From positions 476,221 to 540,220 of the forward strand of contig CALXHR010000001.1 of the NCBI GenBank assembly GCA_944388175.1: a DNA stretch of 64,000 nt, given 5' to 3'. Position numbers and translations under genes: made by a program. Position 1 is the first letter of the stretch; each line of letters opens with the position of its first letter. Under the pieces are notes generated by a model. It worked only from the letters and a program-made list of their open reading frames with translations. It did not search any database and had not been told where the DNA came from. Origin of the DNA: an uncultured Gemmiger sp. (GTDB lineage Bacteria > Bacillota > Clostridia > Oscillospirales > Ruminococcaceae). Of this stretch, positions 44,929 to 53,095 are shown one piece after another.

Positions 44929-44944
44929 AGAGGAGGTTCCGCCT

Positions 44945-45526
44945 GTGAAACGCGATCTTCGACTGACTGCCGACCAACAACTTCTCGTAGAAGAAAACAC
45001 CAACATCGTCCACTGGACGATCCTGCGCCGCATCCGCCAGAACCGCCGGGTCTGCGGCCTGGAATATGACGATCTGTTCCAGGAAGGCTGCTTGTGGCTG
45101 TGCCTTGCCGCCCGTACCTTCCGCCCCGGCAAAGTCCAGTTTGCTACATATGCAAAGAAGGTCGTCTATCACGGCCTAGTCAGCCACTGCCGCCGCGTTG
45201 CCGCCAGAGAACGTCACATAGCCCGCCCCAATACGCAGGATGACGCCGACTTCCTGCTGGAGCAAGAGGGAGATCTCCGCAGCGATCCCTACGCCGCCGC
45301 CCGCAGTCTGGTCGAAACGCTGGATTTGCTGGAACGCTATAAGCAGAGCTACGCGGGCACCACCCGGCGGGGCATTGAAGCACTGGAACTCCAGTTGCAG
45401 GGAATGCGTCTGACCGATATTGCCAAGCAGTTCGGCGTGCCGGCCAACCACGTTGGAGCCTGGATCTCCCGCGCCGCTTCCAAGATGCGGGAGGATGCGG
45501 GGCTGTATGATGCCCTTTTGAATTAG
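44945..45526 (+). CDS. Sigma-70-like factor of the element
   Basis: 193 residues. Region 2-like LEYDDLFQEGCLWLCLAART with FATYAKKVVYHGLVSHCRR, and a C-terminal region 4 helix-turn-helix (MRLTDIAKQFGVPANHVGAW). Resembles ECF-type or Tn916-type regulatory sigma factors. GTG 44945 has GGAGG 8 bases upstream. Follows the zinc-finger gene by 16 bases. Confidence 0.82.
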   Translation: MKRDLRLTADQQLLVEENTNIVHWTILRRIRQNRRVCGLEYDDLFQEGCLWLCLAARTFRPGKVQFATYAKKVVYHGLVSHCRRVAARERHIARPNTQDDADFLLEQEGDLRSDPYAAARSLVETLDLLERYKQSYAGTTRRGIEALELQLQGMRLTDIAKQFGVPANHVGAWISRAASKMREDAGLYDALLN

Positions 45527-45535
45527 TCTTTCCCA

Positions 45536-45564
45536 TTGGCAAGCACGACGTTTTCGGTTATAAT
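45536..45564 (+). promoter_or_regulatory. Promoter of the HipA-like gene
   Basis: TTGGCA (45536-45541), exactly 17-base spacer, perfect TATAAT (45559-45564), 33 bases before the start. Confidence 0.82.
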
Positions 45565-45597
45565 ACAAATACATGGACAGGAAAGGCGGCGAATCTT

Positions 45598-46761
45598 TTG
45601 AAATGCACCCTAATGCACAGAGAACTGCCGGTAGCAGTGCTCGGTGTGAATGACATCAGCGGCACCATATACCGCGTGGACGAAGTCTTTCACGTTGAAC
45701 ACTTGCCACTCGGCACCCCTGGGCGTACCAAGAAAGAGACCGCAAAGAATTTGAATGCCTGGCTTTCCGGCCGTATGATCCCGGCCAGCCGTTCCGGGTT
45801 CCAGCAGGCAATGCAAGCCGCCATGCTTCAAAAGAACACCGAAGTTTCCGCTTCTATTCTTTTGTTGAAATGCTACGGACTAAGCCTTTCCGACCAGTAC
45901 TGGCTCAACCCGGCGGCCGCACCGCTCCAGTGGAGGGAAATCAACTTCTACAACAACCCCTTCAGCGATGATGTGGGCGACCTGCTGTTCGGGAAGATAC
46001 CCCGCAACGATTCGCTCGACCTGGTCTCCCCCTGCAATACTTCCGACGGCTGGTTACAGAAAAAGTGGAAGATTTCAGATGGCCGGCGCGTCCTCATCAA
46101 AGGCGGCAGCGGCATGGCGCAGCAGGAGCCTTTCAACGAGGTAGTAGCGTCCGCTGTCTGCCGCCGGCTGAACATTCCGCATGTGGACTACTCCCTGATT
46201 TGGGAGGATGGCAAACCGTACAGCCTCTGCGCCAATATGACCGCTGACCGACAGGATCTGGTCAGCGCCTACGCACTGTACACATCTGCCGAAAAGCCAG
46301 ACGGGGTTTCTACCTTTGACTATATCCTGGCGCGCTGTGAGGCGCTGGGGATCCCCAGCGCCCGGAAGTTCCTGAGCCAGATGATCGTTCTGGATTTCCT
46401 GCTCTGCAACCAGGACCGCCACATGGGCAATTTTGGCGCGATCCGCGACGCTGTCACGCTGGAGTGGCAGAGCATGGCGCCAGTCTATGACAGCGGCACC
46501 AGCCTGTGGTTCGACCAATATGCCAGCCAGATCGATGCTGTCGCGGACGCCGCAGCCAAACCGTTTTGCGCTACCCACAACCAGCAGCTTGCATTGGTTG
46601 CCGGTGACTTGGATTGGCTTGACCCGTCTGCCTTGAACGGGTTGGAAGATGAGGTTTTCTCCATCTTCGAACAAGCTCGCTTCGGCGAAGCTTCCCGTGC
46701 CGAGATTTTGAGTCAGGCGGTTGCACAGCGTTGCAAACTGCTTTGCCAGCTTGTTCCATAA
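45598..46761 (+). CDS. HipA-like kinase-fold protein
   Basis: 387 residues. The kinase-like C-terminal half has IKGGSGMAQQEPFNEVVASA (nucleotide loop) and LDFLLCNQDRHMGNFG, the catalytic NxDRHxxNF motif of HipA/PI-kinase-like proteins; VYDSGTSLW supplies the DSG metal motif. HipA kinases phosphorylate translation factors, but this ICE-borne group has no HipB partner here and its role is open. TTG 45598 was chosen because MKCTLMH is the usual N-terminus of this group. Own promoter and terminator. Confidence 0.8.
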   Translation: MKCTLMHRELPVAVLGVNDISGTIYRVDEVFHVEHLPLGTPGRTKKETAKNLNAWLSGRMIPASRSGFQQAMQAAMLQKNTEVSASILLLKCYGLSLSDQYWLNPAAAPLQWREINFYNNPFSDDVGDLLFGKIPRNDSLDLVSPCNTSDGWLQKKWKISDGRRVLIKGGSGMAQQEPFNEVVASAVCRRLNIPHVDYSLIWEDGKPYSLCANMTADRQDLVSAYALYTSAEKPDGVSTFDYILARCEALGIPSARKFLSQMIVLDFLLCNQDRHMGNFGAIRDAVTLEWQSMAPVYDSGTSLWFDQYASQIDAVADAAAKPFCATHNQQLALVAGDLDWLDPSALNGLEDEVFSIFEQARFGEASRAEILSQAVAQRCKLLCQLVP

Positions 46762-46792
46762 CCCATTTCAAACGCTTTTCAAGCTCAACTTT

Positions 46793-46832
46793 GCCCTCCG
46801 ATCGTTCAACGCCTGACGGTCGGAGGGCTTTT
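46793..46832 (+). terminator. Terminator of the HipA-like gene
   Basis: GCCCTCCGATCG (46793-46804) pairs with CGGTCGGAGGGC (46817-46828), one G-U, followed by TTTT. Confidence 0.82.
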
Positions 46833-46962
46833 GGCTGCAAAGTCAAATCGGTAATGCAAGAAACTTGCAGATTCTTTTCATCTTTTGTTGCAAAATCCTC
46901 CCTACCAAGCGTAGAGAATATACGAAATGATTCACACTCAGCCAAGCCAGGGAGGTTTTTCC

Positions 46963-47655
46963 ATGACCATGCAAACTTTGTATACCGCCAACGGCAATTT
47001 GATCCGCCGCCGCACGCCGGACGGCGTCGTCCCCGTTATCCGCATCTGCCAGGATGAGTATGAAGTAGACCAACAGGAACTGCTGGTCTGGGCGCTGCTC
47101 AACTGGCGGATCGTCACTTTCGCGCAGATCGGCCCACTGTATGAGAAAGCCAACCGCCAGAACCCGCTTCCCACTTCTCGCTCCTGGCAGGACTGTACCC
47201 ACCGTCTGCTGACCCGCGGGCTGTTGATTTCCGGCATCGGCAACACCGAGTATGATGCCCTGTACAACCTTTTGGCCCGGCGGTTTGTACGACCGGTATC
47301 TGGCGGGCTCGCGTCCACGGTCCTGACATTCCTGCGGGTTACACTGTTTGACGGCATATCGCTGCGCACTGCCCTGGCTCTGTTCCGCATGGACCACCGC
47401 AGCGCCAGCGAGCGCAAGGTCATGCGCCTGGCCAAACAGGTACCGCTCTCCTGCGCCGAAATCATTCAATGCTTGAACCTGGGCGTTCGCGTCATTCCCA
47501 GCGAGGATGCGGTCATGGAAGCCTTGTACACCGAACCCAACCTGACTTGCGACAACTTTCCGCAGAAAGTCTATGGCAGTCAGCACAGCCGCGAAGTCAT
47601 TGAGGCGGTAGCCGGGCTCTATCTGCGCAAGCAGATTTTGCTGGATACATATTGA
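46963..47655 (+). CDS. Hypothetical winged-helix-like protein
   Basis: 230 residues, no membrane segment. The region ELLVWALLNWRIVTFAQIGP followed by WQDCTHRLLTRGLLISGIGN looks like a winged helix. Family not recognised. ATG 46963 has GGGAGG 7 bases upstream. Between two terminated units of the element. Confidence 0.65.
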   Translation: MTMQTLYTANGNLIRRRTPDGVVPVIRICQDEYEVDQQELLVWALLNWRIVTFAQIGPLYEKANRQNPLPTSRSWQDCTHRLLTRGLLISGIGNTEYDALYNLLARRFVRPVSGGLASTVLTFLRVTLFDGISLRTALALFRMDHRSASERKVMRLAKQVPLSCAEIIQCLNLGVRVIPSEDAVMEALYTEPNLTCDNFPQKVYGSQHSREVIEAVAGLYLRKQILLDTY

Positions 47656-47742
47656 GGCAAGGAGCACAGTTTCCCGTATGTCCAACAGACATTCTTGCAT
47701 GCAAATTGCATGCCTGCAGCATAGTCTTCGCAGAATCAACGA

Positions 47743-47771
47743 TTGACAGTCATTTTTCCGCATGATATAGT
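47743..47771 (+). promoter_or_regulatory. Consensus promoter of an intergenic RNA
   Basis: Perfect TTGACA (47743-47748), 17-base spacer, TATAGT (47766-47771). No gene starts for 300 bases downstream. Confidence 0.82.
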
Positions 47772-47777
47772 TATGAT

Positions 47778-47902
47778 GTAATTGATTTTTGTGCCGCCAA
47801 AATGGCGTGCGGAGATTGCTCCGCTGCACACGCTGTTATTTTTGCAAGCACGTGCCAGTAGAAGTTTGGCCCTTTGGGGCCATGGTTCTGCTGGCACTTT
47901 TT
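47778..47902 (+). ncRNA. Candidate ~125-nt structured small RNA
   Basis: From the promoter just upstream, the transcript would contain a CGCC/GGCG hairpin, a perfect GCGGAG-ATTG-CTCCGC hairpin and a long terminator hairpin (GTGCCAG...CTGGCAC, 47852-47897) followed by TTTTT. No open frame with a ribosome binding site. It may act in trans or as an attenuated leader of the next gene. Confidence 0.6.
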
Positions 47903-47987
47903 ATATAGATAGTTTTGCCTTCAGGCAGAAAGGATGTGAAAAAAGTTTCTTTGCGGCAGACGCGACCATGCTTCTGCCAACAAGCCA

Positions 47988-48038
47988 AGCGCCGCACCAT
48001 GTGTACAGGATGACCTGTCATATGGTGCGGCGCTTTTT
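47988..48038 (+). terminator. Second strong terminator upstream of the membrane protein gene
   Basis: A perfect 13-bp stem (47988-48000 with 48022-48034) with an inner ACAGG/CCTGT stem and TTTTT. It lies only 36 bases before the next start codon, so it could be a leader attenuator. Confidence 0.8.
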
Positions 48039-48074
48039 GTTTTTGCACATAGTTTTAGAAAGGATCGATACTCC

Positions 48075-48881
48075 ATGAAAAAGGAATCTCCCTTGTGGCA
48101 CAGCATCGGCATTCTGGCCGGCGTTGTCATCTTGATCGTTGCATTCACCCGCGGTTGGCTGATGACTTCTTTGCTGCTCATCGCCGCCTGTACCTGGGGT
48201 GCCTGGCTGTTCAGTACCCAACGCCCGCTGGAATCAAAACGCAAACCGATGCGTCGCCCCCGGGCAGCCGACGCAGCCCCCACCCCCACCGAAGCGCAGG
48301 ACGCAGCTGCCATCAACACGTTGCTGCTTTTGCACGTCAACCGGCGTATCACTGAAATGCTGCACGCACCATTTCCCAGTGCGACTTGGAAATGGTGCGT
48401 CAAGAATCCGCTCCGCTTGATCCTGAAAGGCGGCGTCGGACGCATCCGCGTTTTTGGCGTGGAAGGTTTTGAGTATGCTGACATTGCCATTGAGACCTCC
48501 GGCAATGTGAGCTGCAATATGTTGCGTATGGTACCGTTGAGCGCCGCACAGGTCAGTGAGTTACAGGATTTTTCCCAGACGGTGACCCCGTTGGAGCAGT
48601 TGAATGACGGGCCCGACCCGAAAATCTGGTATGAGGAATCCGGGCGCAAGACGCTGGAACAGGTCGTCAACGATTTGAACTCGCGCGGCTACCATAGCCT
48701 GACGATCAACGTGGACGGTTCCATCTACATTTCCGGGGAAGAACCTCAGGATGGCGCCACGCCCTCAGCCTCGTTGGCTGGGTTTCCGCCCGCCAAGAAA
48801 TGGTCGGAACTGGTAGACCTCTTTGCAGAAGACGGCCTCAACGCCACGTTGAACCAGGACGCCCTTGAACTAAGCTGGTGA
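48075..48881 (+). CDS. Hypothetical membrane-anchored protein of the element
   Basis: 268 residues. Two N-terminal hydrophobic segments (IGILAGVVILIVAFTRGWL; TSLLLIAACTWGAWLF), a basic linker, and a cytoplasmic-looking domain with IRVFGVEGFEYADIAIETSG. Family not recognised; a part of a transfer apparatus or entry exclusion is possible. Two terminators precede it. Confidence 0.62.
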   Translation: MKKESPLWHSIGILAGVVILIVAFTRGWLMTSLLLIAACTWGAWLFSTQRPLESKRKPMRRPRAADAAPTPTEAQDAAAINTLLLLHVNRRITEMLHAPFPSATWKWCVKNPLRLILKGGVGRIRVFGVEGFEYADIAIETSGNVSCNMLRMVPLSAAQVSELQDFSQTVTPLEQLNDGPDPKIWYEESGRKTLEQVVNDLNSRGYHSLTINVDGSIYISGEEPQDGATPSASLAGFPPAKKWSELVDLFAEDGLNATLNQDALELSW

Positions 48882-48897
48882 GAGGAGGTACGGTTCT

Positions 48898-49971
48898 ATG
48901 AAGTCCGGCATTTCTCTCCAACAGATGTTGACCGAGGTCAAGCGGCAGAGCGAGGCCAAGGTAGACTATCTTGTTGCCACGCCACGGCTCAAGTTGGAAC
49001 CTTTCGGCGGCAGCGTATACCTACACCTGTATGACGAATCCGGCAGCGAACCTATCGAACCGTTGTCCATCAGTTCTATTGCACACCGGCAGATCGGCAC
49101 CCATCTCAAGGTGCCCGCTGTTTACTATGACCGGATGCTGAAAGAAGCCCCTGAACTGCTGGCACAAAACCTCAACTGCTGGTTTGCCAAAGAACCCGCG
49201 CAGCGGATGCTCCGCACGTTGGACGGCACGGCCCGCGCCTACTTGAGCAATCGCTATCGGCGCATCGACAACCTGGATATCGCCAGAGTCGTGTTGCCGA
49301 TTTTGGGTGCCTTACCCGAAGCCAGCTTTGAAAGCTGCCAGATCACGGACAGCCGTATGTACATCAAAGTAGTGAACCCGCGGTTGCAGTCCGAGGTTGC
49401 CCCCGGTGACATTGTACAAGCAGGCGTCGTTGTTTCCAACAGCGAAGTCGGGCTAGGCTCTGTATGTATTCAGCCGCTGATTTTCCGTCTGGTCTGCTCC
49501 AACGGCATGGTTGTCAATGAAGCTGAGGCGCGCCGCAACCATATCGGCCGCGTTTCGACGACGGAGAACAGCCACATGATCTACTCGGACGCCACGTTGG
49601 CCGCGGAGGACCGGGCTTTCGTCTTGAAACTTCAGGACACGGTTCGTGCTGCCGTGGATGAAGCACGCTTTTCTCGCGTGGTGAACACCATGCGTGAGGC
49701 AAAGGAAGCCCGCATGAACACGGCCAACATTCCGGGCCTTGTAAAGCTGGCCAGCAAGGAATTTCACATTACCGAGAGCGAAAACGATCGTGTGCTGCAA
49801 CATCTGATCGAAGGCAACGACCTGACTCTGTACGGTCTTTCCAATGCTGTGACCCGTTACAGCCAAGATGTAGAGAACTATGACCGTGCCAGCGAACTGG
49901 AGAGCATCGGTTATAGTATTTTGACCATGCCTGCCCGGCAATGGTCCCGCATCAACCAAATGGCAGCCTGA
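48898..49971 (+). CDS. DUF932 (phage/plasmid-like) protein
   Basis: 357 residues. AHRQIGTHLKVPAVYYDRML, LRTLDGTARAYLSNRYRRID and FRLVCSNGMVV are typical DUF932 blocks. The family is common on phages, plasmids and integrative elements next to ssDNA-handling genes; role unknown. AGGAGG before the start. First of a run of closely spaced genes. Confidence 0.85.
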   Translation: MKSGISLQQMLTEVKRQSEAKVDYLVATPRLKLEPFGGSVYLHLYDESGSEPIEPLSISSIAHRQIGTHLKVPAVYYDRMLKEAPELLAQNLNCWFAKEPAQRMLRTLDGTARAYLSNRYRRIDNLDIARVVLPILGALPEASFESCQITDSRMYIKVVNPRLQSEVAPGDIVQAGVVVSNSEVGLGSVCIQPLIFRLVCSNGMVVNEAEARRNHIGRVSTTENSHMIYSDATLAAEDRAFVLKLQDTVRAAVDEARFSRVVNTMREAKEARMNTANIPGLVKLASKEFHITESENDRVLQHLIEGNDLTLYGLSNAVTRYSQDVENYDRASELESIGYSILTMPARQWSRINQMAA

Positions 49972-50016
49972 CTTACAGCTGTCAACCATTTTTGCAAACA
50001 CAGGAGGAAAACGAAA

Positions 50017-50859
50017 ATGATCAACAACACCATGAACATGACCGCTGCCAATGCTGCCGCCCCGGTCCCCGTTGACTTTGAACTGCCCACTCTGACAGAC
50101 TGCGATTTCAGTTCCGACGAGTTGGCCGAGGATATGGACGGCCTGAGCATGAGCCTTCCCCGGGTCAAGATCCCGGCGGGGGGTGCGTTGCAGTTTGAGA
50201 TCCCCACCGGCGACCCGCAAAATCCCGACTATGCGCGCAGTCTGGTGGGGGTGATCCTGTACAATCACGCCAGCAACGCCTACTGGCCGGAAGGGAAAGA
50301 ATTCGATGACAACGAACCGCCGCTCTGTCAGTCGGTGGACGGAAAGCAGGGCCACGGCGAACCCGGCGGCGCCTGCGCGACCTGTGTTCTGAACACGTTC
50401 GGGTCCAGTTCCACCGGCCGCGGCAAAGCCTGTAAGAATATGCGGGTCTTGTATCTGCTGCGCAGCGGCGAATATATGCCGTTGCAGCTTACGCTCTCGC
50501 CTACCAGCATCAGCCCGTTCCGCGAATTCATGAGCCAGGCATTCATCGCCCGGCGTCGCGGCACCTATGGCAGCTTGGTCGAGATCGGGCTCAAGCGGAT
50601 GAATAATGGCAACGATTACAGTGTCGCCACCTTCCGCCGGCTGGCCGATTTCAGTGGTGAACAGCTCAAACAGATCACTGCCTATGCGCTGGGCTTCCGC
50701 GAACAGATCCGCGCCATGAATGCGCAGCGCGCTTCGCTGCAGCAGGAGCTGTTGGAAAGTGACTGCCAGGTCGAAGACGCTGTATCCCCTACCCTGAGCG
50801 ACAATTCGTTCTGCGTTGCTTCCACAGTGGATGGTGACAAAGAGTCACTCCCGGCCTAA
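50017..50859 (+). CDS. Hypothetical protein, possibly ssDNA-metabolism related
   Basis: 280 residues, acidic N-terminus, a Cys cluster (GGACATCVLNTFGSS..GKACKNM) that may bind zinc, and a C-terminal helix-rich part. The arrangement LPRVKIPAGGALQFEIPTGD then YWPEGKEFDDNEPPLCQSVD recalls phage-borne proteins of recombination modules, but I cannot name a family. Follows DUF932 by 45 bases with AGGAGG. Confidence 0.6.
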   Translation: MINNTMNMTAANAAAPVPVDFELPTLTDCDFSSDELAEDMDGLSMSLPRVKIPAGGALQFEIPTGDPQNPDYARSLVGVILYNHASNAYWPEGKEFDDNEPPLCQSVDGKQGHGEPGGACATCVLNTFGSSSTGRGKACKNMRVLYLLRSGEYMPLQLTLSPTSISPFREFMSQAFIARRRGTYGSLVEIGLKRMNNGNDYSVATFRRLADFSGEQLKQITAYALGFREQIRAMNAQRASLQQELLESDCQVEDAVSPTLSDNSFCVASTVDGDKESLPA

Positions 50860-50948
50860 AAGACAAGTACCTACACCTTATACACCTTATAAGGGACCGC
50901 CGAGTATATGCCCGGCGGTTCCTCTATATGGTAGCAAAGGAGGACCTT

Positions 50949-51479
50949 ATGCCCTTTGATGGACCTTTGACCGAAGAGCAGCGCCGTTTTGCTGAACAGA
51001 ACCACAACCTTGTCTATAAGTTCCTGCATCAGCACGGCCTTTCGATCGACGAATACTATGACATCGTGATATTCGGCTTCTTGCTGGCTGTACAGCGGTA
51101 TCTGACGGATGTCAGCCTGGCCCCTTACGCCTTTTCGACCGTCGCCTGGAGCGCCATGGAAAGCGCACTGCGGAACCACCGCCGCACCGCGCGGCGCAGA
51201 CTGCGGTTGCATACCAAAAGCAGCCGACATGGACGGTACCGGATTTGCCGCCCGGAACTTCCCTCGGAAAGCGAGTGGATGTCCCAGTTAGAGACCACAT
51301 TGCTGCTTCACACGCTGAGCGCCATGGTTTCAGCGCAGCAAATGCAGGTTTTACAGTTGCGGGCGCAGGGCGTTTCTGTCCGAGCTATTGCGACACGGCT
51401 GAAAACAAATATCCAGCAGGTAAATGAACTCTTGGAGGATGTGCGCAACATTCTTCACAAGTTGAGCGACGAATGCTGA
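50949..51479 (+). CDS. Second sigma-like factor of the element
   Basis: 176 residues. Region 2-like LVYKFLHQHGLSIDEYYDIV and FSTVAWSAMESALRNHRRTA, and a C-terminal helix-turn-helix (GVSVRAIATRLKTNIQQVNE). ATG 50949 with AAAGGAGG. Likely regulates element genes; compare the factors at 44945 and 57514. Confidence 0.72.
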   Translation: MPFDGPLTEEQRRFAEQNHNLVYKFLHQHGLSIDEYYDIVIFGFLLAVQRYLTDVSLAPYAFSTVAWSAMESALRNHRRTARRRLRLHTKSSRHGRYRICRPELPSESEWMSQLETTLLLHTLSAMVSAQQMQVLQLRAQGVSVRAIATRLKTNIQQVNELLEDVRNILHKLSDEC

Positions 51480-51492
51480 AGGAGGATTTGCT

Positions 51493-51741
51493 ATGAAAAA
51501 GGCCGTCAAACCCACTCTGTATCTGAACGGAAAATTGCTTTGTCCCCTCGCGGTGGGCCGAGCCGCGATTTTTTCGGTAGGTGATCAAATCTATCACACC
51601 TCGGCAGTCGTCCGCATCCATGCGGTCAACTCTAACGAGGTACATTTCGAAACCCAGCACACCCACTATTATCTCAACACCCGCCCTTTCGTAGCAGCGG
51701 TCCGCCGGGCGCCCATCCCGGTTCTGGCAGCCTGCGCATGA
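51493..51741 (+). CDS. Small hypothetical protein
   Basis: 82 residues, beta-rich pattern (TLYLNGKLLCPLAVGRAAIF; HTSAVVRIHAVNSNEVHFET). No family recognised. AAGGAGG before ATG and 13 bases after the sigma-like gene, so co-transcribed. Confidence 0.62.
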   Translation: MKKAVKPTLYLNGKLLCPLAVGRAAIFSVGDQIYHTSAVVRIHAVNSNEVHFETQHTHYYLNTRPFVAAVRRAPIPVLAACA

Positions 51742-51828
51742 GTGGGTAACGCCAATCTTACATAAAATCGCAATATTCTCGCGACAGTAGTATACTCAAA
51801 ATATTCTCATCCTTGTGTAGAATGTCAA

Positions 51829-51857
51829 TTGTTTTACCTCTGTTCTCGTGGTATACT
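51829..51857 (+). promoter_or_regulatory. Promoter of the coiled-coil protein gene
   Basis: TTGTTT (51829-51834), 17-base spacer, TATACT (51852-51857) preceded by TGG, an extended -10. Confidence 0.68.
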
Positions 51858-51900
51858 ATGTTCAAACCAAATGCATTCATACTCCCTTAAGGAGGTTTCT

Positions 51901-52164
51901 ATGGCACTGACCAAAGACGATTTGCAGGCAATCAGTCAAATGATGGATGAAAAGCTTAAGCCTATCCATACCCGGCTCGATAAAATGGACGATCGGCTTG
52001 ACAAAATGGACGATCGGCTTGATTCCATCGAAGAACGCCTGGGCACCATCGAAGAAGACACCAAGATCACCCGCGAAGCGGTCAATACCCTCATCGAATG
52101 GGTAGATACTGCCGCGCCGGTGGTGGAGATTCGTTATCCGGTTAAGCATCGCAAAGCCGAATAA
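51901..52164 (+). CDS. Small coiled-coil protein with tandem heptads
   Basis: 87 residues. RLDKMDDRLDKMDDRLDSIE then ERLGTIEEDTKITREAVNTL is a strong heptad coiled coil. It includes a 21-base unit repeated in tandem (51979-51999 and 52000-52020, 20 of 21 bases equal), so it can grow or shrink by slippage. Similar small proteins occur widely in Firmicutes with no known role. ATG 51901 follows AAGGAGG. Confidence 0.72.
   Translation: MALTKDDLQAISQMMDEKLKPIHTRLDKMDDRLDKMDDRLDSIEERLGTIEEDTKITREAVNTLIEWVDTAAPVVEIRYPVKHRKAE
51979..52020 (+). repeat. 21-bp tandem repeat encoding heptads
   Basis: Two consecutive copies of a 21-base unit encoding DKMDDRL, differing at one base. Confidence 0.85.
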
Positions 52165-52180
52165 AGTTAGCTAGACCAGC

Positions 52181-52210
52181 AGGCCGCAGCGTATTATCAC
52201 GCTGCGGCCT
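52181..52210. repeat. 30-bp palindrome, copy 1
   Basis: AGGCCGCAGC, a 10-base AT-rich middle, GCTGCGGCCT. One of three related palindromes in 3.5 kb. Located after the coiled-coil gene, probably serving as its terminator. Confidence 0.75.
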
Positions 52211-52253
52211 ATTAGTCTTATTTGAGAAAATTGATTGAAGTACTGCTAATTCC

Positions 52254-52283
52254 TTGTCAGTTGTCCGCCATACGTGATATAAT
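52254..52283 (+). promoter_or_regulatory. Promoter of the orphan antitoxin gene
   Basis: TTGTCA (52254-52259), 18-base spacer, perfect TATAAT (52278-52283), 30 bases before the start. Confidence 0.75.
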
Positions 52284-52312
52284 AAAGTAAACTTAGAGGA
52301 GGCGAAAGCGCA

Positions 52313-52504
52313 ATGTGTGTACCCACAAACGACCCTGATATCACCTGCGGGATGACAGATCAGGAAATGGACGAGCGTTTTACCAAAATCGTTGAACTTG
52401 CCAACCAGGAAAAACTGATCAAGGGCACACCGCTTCCCAAATTTGACCCCATCACCAAAAAGGCATACTTGGAATACCCCGATGGGAGGCGCGAGTATGC
52501 CTGA
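52313..52504 (+). CDS. Orphan copy of the zeta-linked antitoxin
   Basis: 63 residues (TNDPDITCGMTDQEMDERF...KKAYLEYPDGRREYA). Nearly the same protein and DNA as the gene at 54869, which directly precedes a zeta-type toxin. Here the toxin is missing: the next frame (ATG 52497) breaks off after a few codons. Role: neutraliser or a leftover of a duplicated toxin-antitoxin pair. Confidence 0.75.
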   Translation: MCVPTNDPDITCGMTDQEMDERFTKIVELANQEKLIKGTPLPKFDPITKKAYLEYPDGRREYA

Positions 52505-52574
52505 TGAGGGGAACCTCTGCAAAAACGGCCAGCCAATAACGCAATTCCATATTTTCCATTTTTATAAGACTCAC

Positions 52575-52604
52575 AGGCCGCAGCATAATAATACGCTGCG
52601 GCCT
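52575..52604. repeat. 30-bp palindrome, copy 2
   Basis: AGGCCGCAGC ... GCTGCGGCCT around a 10-base AT-rich middle. It lies between the orphan antitoxin remnant and the convergent YolD gene, 9 bases from the latter's stop. Confidence 0.75.
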
Positions 52605-52612
52605 GCTGCTGT

Positions 52613-53074
52613 TTATATTTCCTCTGTATCTGTTGTGCAGAGCCGGAACAGATCACCTTCCAAAGAAACGATATCTTGCAGTGCCACCTCTTGGTGATTG
52701 GTAAACTGCAAAGTCCCTTGCGCGAGATCAACGCGGCGAACTTCTGCTTCACGGCTCAGGTACGCGCCGCCCTCTTTATGAGCATCAGGCTGAAACCAGG
52801 TTACCCTCACGATGGGGCGCTGCGGCGCGGCCTGGGCTACAAGCGCAATGCGCTCGTTAAGCTGCGCCTGCGTTTCTTCATCCAGTTCCCGGCGGGCATC
52901 CGTCAGGCGGGCAGTCTCAGCAATGGCATCACCATGGCCGCTGAGCGCCGCAAAAGGTGAGAACTGCGCCGCACGGTCAATCATCGGCATCGGTCGGTGC
53001 CTGGCCGATACATGATGCGGCAGATCGATGATGTCATCGTATCGGTGCGGATCATTCGGATCGACACGTTCCAT
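52613..53074 (-). CDS. YolD-like protein
   Basis: 153 residues. YDDIIDLPHHVSARHRPMPM and IDRAAQFSPFAALSGHGDAI are the YolD-like signature, a family found beside Y-family polymerases on mobile elements and thought to modulate them. It follows the polymerase gene by 21 bases on the same strand (ribosome binding site AAAGGGGAGG). Confidence 0.85.
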   Translation of the reverse strand: MERVDPNDPHRYDDIIDLPHHVSARHRPMPMIDRAAQFSPFAALSGHGDAIAETARLTDARRELDEETQAQLNERIALVAQAAPQRPIVRVTWFQPDAHKEGGAYLSREAEVRRVDLAQGTLQFTNHQEVALQDIVSLEGDLFRLCTTDTEEI

Positions 53075-53095
53075 GTCACCCTCCCCTTTCTGTCA

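Noticed and set aside
47936-48010. 24-codon GTG frame between the two terminators (VKKVSLRQTRPC)
   Set aside because: The putative AAAGGA site is almost adjacent to the GTG, and the frame ends inside a terminator stem.
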